Translations under genes and position numbers: made by a program | Notes under the pieces: model-generated | Seen by the model: only the letters and a program-made list of their open reading frames with translations | What the model was told of the DNA's origin: nothing | Database searches by the model: none | Part shown: positions 5,646 through 5,970 of the stretch, piece by piece | Numbering within the stretch: the first letter of the stretch is position 1 | Layout of the letters: each line of letters starts with the position of its first letter | Source of the DNA: CAG-582 sp964551965 | GTDB taxonomy: Bacteria > Bacillota_I > Bacilli_A > RF39 > UBA660 | Direction: 5' to 3' | DNA length: 5,970 bases | Assembly (NCBI GenBank): GCA_964551965.1 | Contig: CAZKFB010000057.1 | Span: forward strand, 1-5,970

Positions 5646-5729
5646 ATGAACAAGAAGGACTTTTTAATTCTATCTTTAGTAATAATTATCTTCCTTTTAT
5701 TATTCTTACTATTTATAGTTTTAATATAA
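5646..5729 (+). CDS. 27-aa hydrophobic peptide, putative type I toxin
   Basis: A 27-codon gene, ATG to TAA, for MNKKDFLILSL followed by a continuous Ile/Leu/Val/Phe helix to the end, with no charged C-terminal tail. It is a paralogue of the 24-aa peptide at 4529-4603: shared N-KDFLI-x-SL-x-II pattern, then a LLxFLLF stretch, with many synonymous and conservative changes, which argues for selection on the peptide. One membrane-spanning segment is predicted, with Lys3 and Lys4 on the N-terminal side. SD AGAGG 7 bases upstream lies within a hairpin. A convergent antisense RNA over its 3' UTR suggests repression as in type I toxin-antitoxin pairs. No known toxin family recognised. Toxicity is inferred, not shown. 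Confidence 0.72.
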   Translation: MNKKDFLILSLVIIIFLLLFLLFIVLI

Positions 5730-5765
5730 AAGAAATCCACCTAACTCAGCAATGATTTAGGTGGA
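5730..5765 (-). terminator. Terminator of antisense RNA 2
   Basis: On the minus strand a 9-bp perfect stem (TCCACCTAA / TTAGGTGGA; 5765-5757 and 5744-5736) followed by TTTCTTTTAT. In the sense mRNA the same hairpin has an inner TCA-GCAA-TGA stem with a GNRA loop. Confidence 0.72.
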
Positions 5766-5775
5766 ACCTATTTAC

Positions 5776-5815
5776 GGCTACACTCAACATGCGACTATTG
5801 AATGTTCCCTTTTTT
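5776..5815 (+). terminator. 3' end of peptide mRNA 2: pairing strand plus U-run
   Basis: CACTCAAC (5781-5788) pairs with 5604-5611 (one G-U), GGCT (5776-5779) with 5613-5616, and TATTGAATGTTCC (5796-5808) over 13 bp (one G-U) with 5590-5602. The 7-base bulge between the two main helices is kept. CTTTTTT follows. A local alternative, AACAT/ATGTT, is weak. Confidence 0.62.
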
Positions 5816-5843
5816 ATTTTATTCAAGTTTCCTTGACATATTC

Positions 5844-5872
5844 ATAATATCATAAAAACGACTTTTTAACAA
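5844..5872 (-). promoter_or_regulatory. Antisense promoter of module 2
   Basis: On the minus strand TTGTTA (5872-5867), 17 bases, TATTAT (5849-5844) with TGA extension; identical to the module 1 antisense promoter. Confidence 0.78.
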
Positions 5873-5880
5873 GTCGTTTT
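5855..5880 (-). terminator. Terminator downstream of tRNA-Thr
   Basis: The same 10-bp AAAACGACTT / AAGTCGTTTT hairpin as at 4742-4767, here 36 bp past the tRNA 3' end. A small extra hairpin, ACTCAA/TTGAGT (5889-5903), lies between. It would end the tRNA transcript and holds the -35 of the antisense promoter. Confidence 0.65.
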
Positions 5881-5915
5881 CTATTATTACTCAAAACTTG
5901 AGTTTAATAACTAAA

Positions 5916-5970
5916 TGGTGCCAACTGCCGGATTTGAACCAGCGACCTACGCGTTACGAGGGCGTTGCAC
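5916..5970 (-). tRNA. tRNA-Thr(CGT), 5' part outside window
   Basis: On the minus strand the last 55 nt of a tRNA: anticodon loop CTCGTAA with anticodon CGT (codon ACG), variable loop AGGTC, T-stem GCTGG/CCGGC with loop TTCAAAT, 3' acceptor strand AGTTGGC, discriminator A and encoded CCA. The AGTTGGCA end fits bacterial tRNA-Thr. The anticodon stem ACGCC/CGCGT has a C-C mismatch at the pair closing the loop (31-39). The 5' acceptor strand and D-arm start lie beyond the right edge. Confidence 0.88.

Larger units (their letters stand above)
5604..5768 (+). repeat. Direct repeats DR1/DR2 of module 2
   Basis: GTTGGGTGGAGCC (5604-5616) and TTTAGGTGGAACC (5756-5768) match at 10 of 13 positions. 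TCCACCTAA (5736-5744) pairs with either. The sequences differ from module 1, but the positions and relationship are the same; antisense RNA 2 could pair with DR1 at 12 of 13 positions counting G-U pairs. Confidence 0.65.
5730..5838 (-). ncRNA. Antisense RNA 2, putative RNA antitoxin
   Basis: Predicted RNA of about 108 nt from the promoter at 5872-5844 to the terminator at 5765-5730. Complementary to the 3' UTR of peptide mRNA 2, including DR2 and the 3' strand of the end helix. Its first 34 or so nt are identical to antisense RNA 1, including the GAAA tetraloop hairpin; the rest differs, so cross-regulation with module 1 should be weak. Confidence 0.7.
5536..5914. repeat. RNA/peptide module copy 2 (paralogue of 4428-4801)
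   Basis: 379 bp matching copy 1 in order and orientation: near-identical ends and a diverged centre. Similarity stops at 5914, within one base of the CCA end of the tRNA gene at 5916. Its left end lies in the upstream region of the phosphatase gene. Confidence 0.9.

Noticed and set aside
4428..5914. The two modules as insertion sequence or transposon ends
   Set aside because: They are direct repeats of functional units without a transposase, terminal inverted repeats or target duplications.
4428..5914. CRISPR array
   Set aside because: Only two long copies about 1.1 kb apart with a gene between; no short regular repeats.

Overview
The window is AT-rich DNA from a low-GC bacterium, most likely a Bacillota (Clostridia or Bacilli) or a close relative. 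The signs are AGGAGG-type ribosome binding sites, sigma-A-like promoters with 17 bp spacers, U-run terminators and AT-ending codons. TGA is used as a stop and Trp is read from TGG, so it is not a Mycoplasma-type code. All conventional genes lie on the minus strand; only two tiny peptide genes are on the plus strand.

Layout, left to right. (1) 1-941: a YtrA-type GntR repressor gene overlapping by 4 bp an ABC transporter ATPase gene that runs off the left edge. A near-consensus promoter lies upstream, with an 11-bp-arm palindrome over its -10 box, as expected for autorepression. (2) 942-2319: a terminator, a possible gene remnant, and a 392-aa UvrA-like twin-ATPase protein that lacks all of UvrA's DNA- and UvrB-binding insertions and looks like a one-active-site ABC ATPase. 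(3) 2316-3084: an unrecognised 235-aa protein with its own promoter. (4) 3085-4391: a two-gene operon of a RibD-C/DHFR-like reductase followed by a GNAT acetyltransferase. (5) 4428-4801: compact RNA/peptide module 1. (6) 4880-5422: a histidine-phosphatase-family protein. (7) 5536-5914: module 2, a paralogue of module 1. (8) 5916-5970: the 3' part of a tRNA-Thr(CGT).

The highlight is the pair of modules. Each has a conserved plus-strand promoter, a 24- or 27-codon gene for an extremely hydrophobic peptide, a hairpin masking its Shine-Dalgarno sequence, and a convergent minus-strand promoter whose short RNA (about 108 nt) would be antisense to the 3' UTR and end at its own terminator. The architecture is that of a type I toxin-antitoxin system (antisense RNA over a membrane-peptide mRNA), but I do not recognise the peptides as Fst, TxpA/BsrG or Ldr. 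The two copies differ most in their pairing segments, yet the differences are compensated: a 5'-to-3'-end helix, a direct-repeat pair and the SD hairpin are kept in both with different bases. This supports real RNA structure and suggests the two copies have separate specificities.

The antisense promoter is embedded in a terminator hairpin. The same terminator-promoter cassette occurs a third time at 3050-3084, where it ends the GNAT gene and starts the 235-aa gene. Functions are inferred from sequence alone, and no search or folding program was run.
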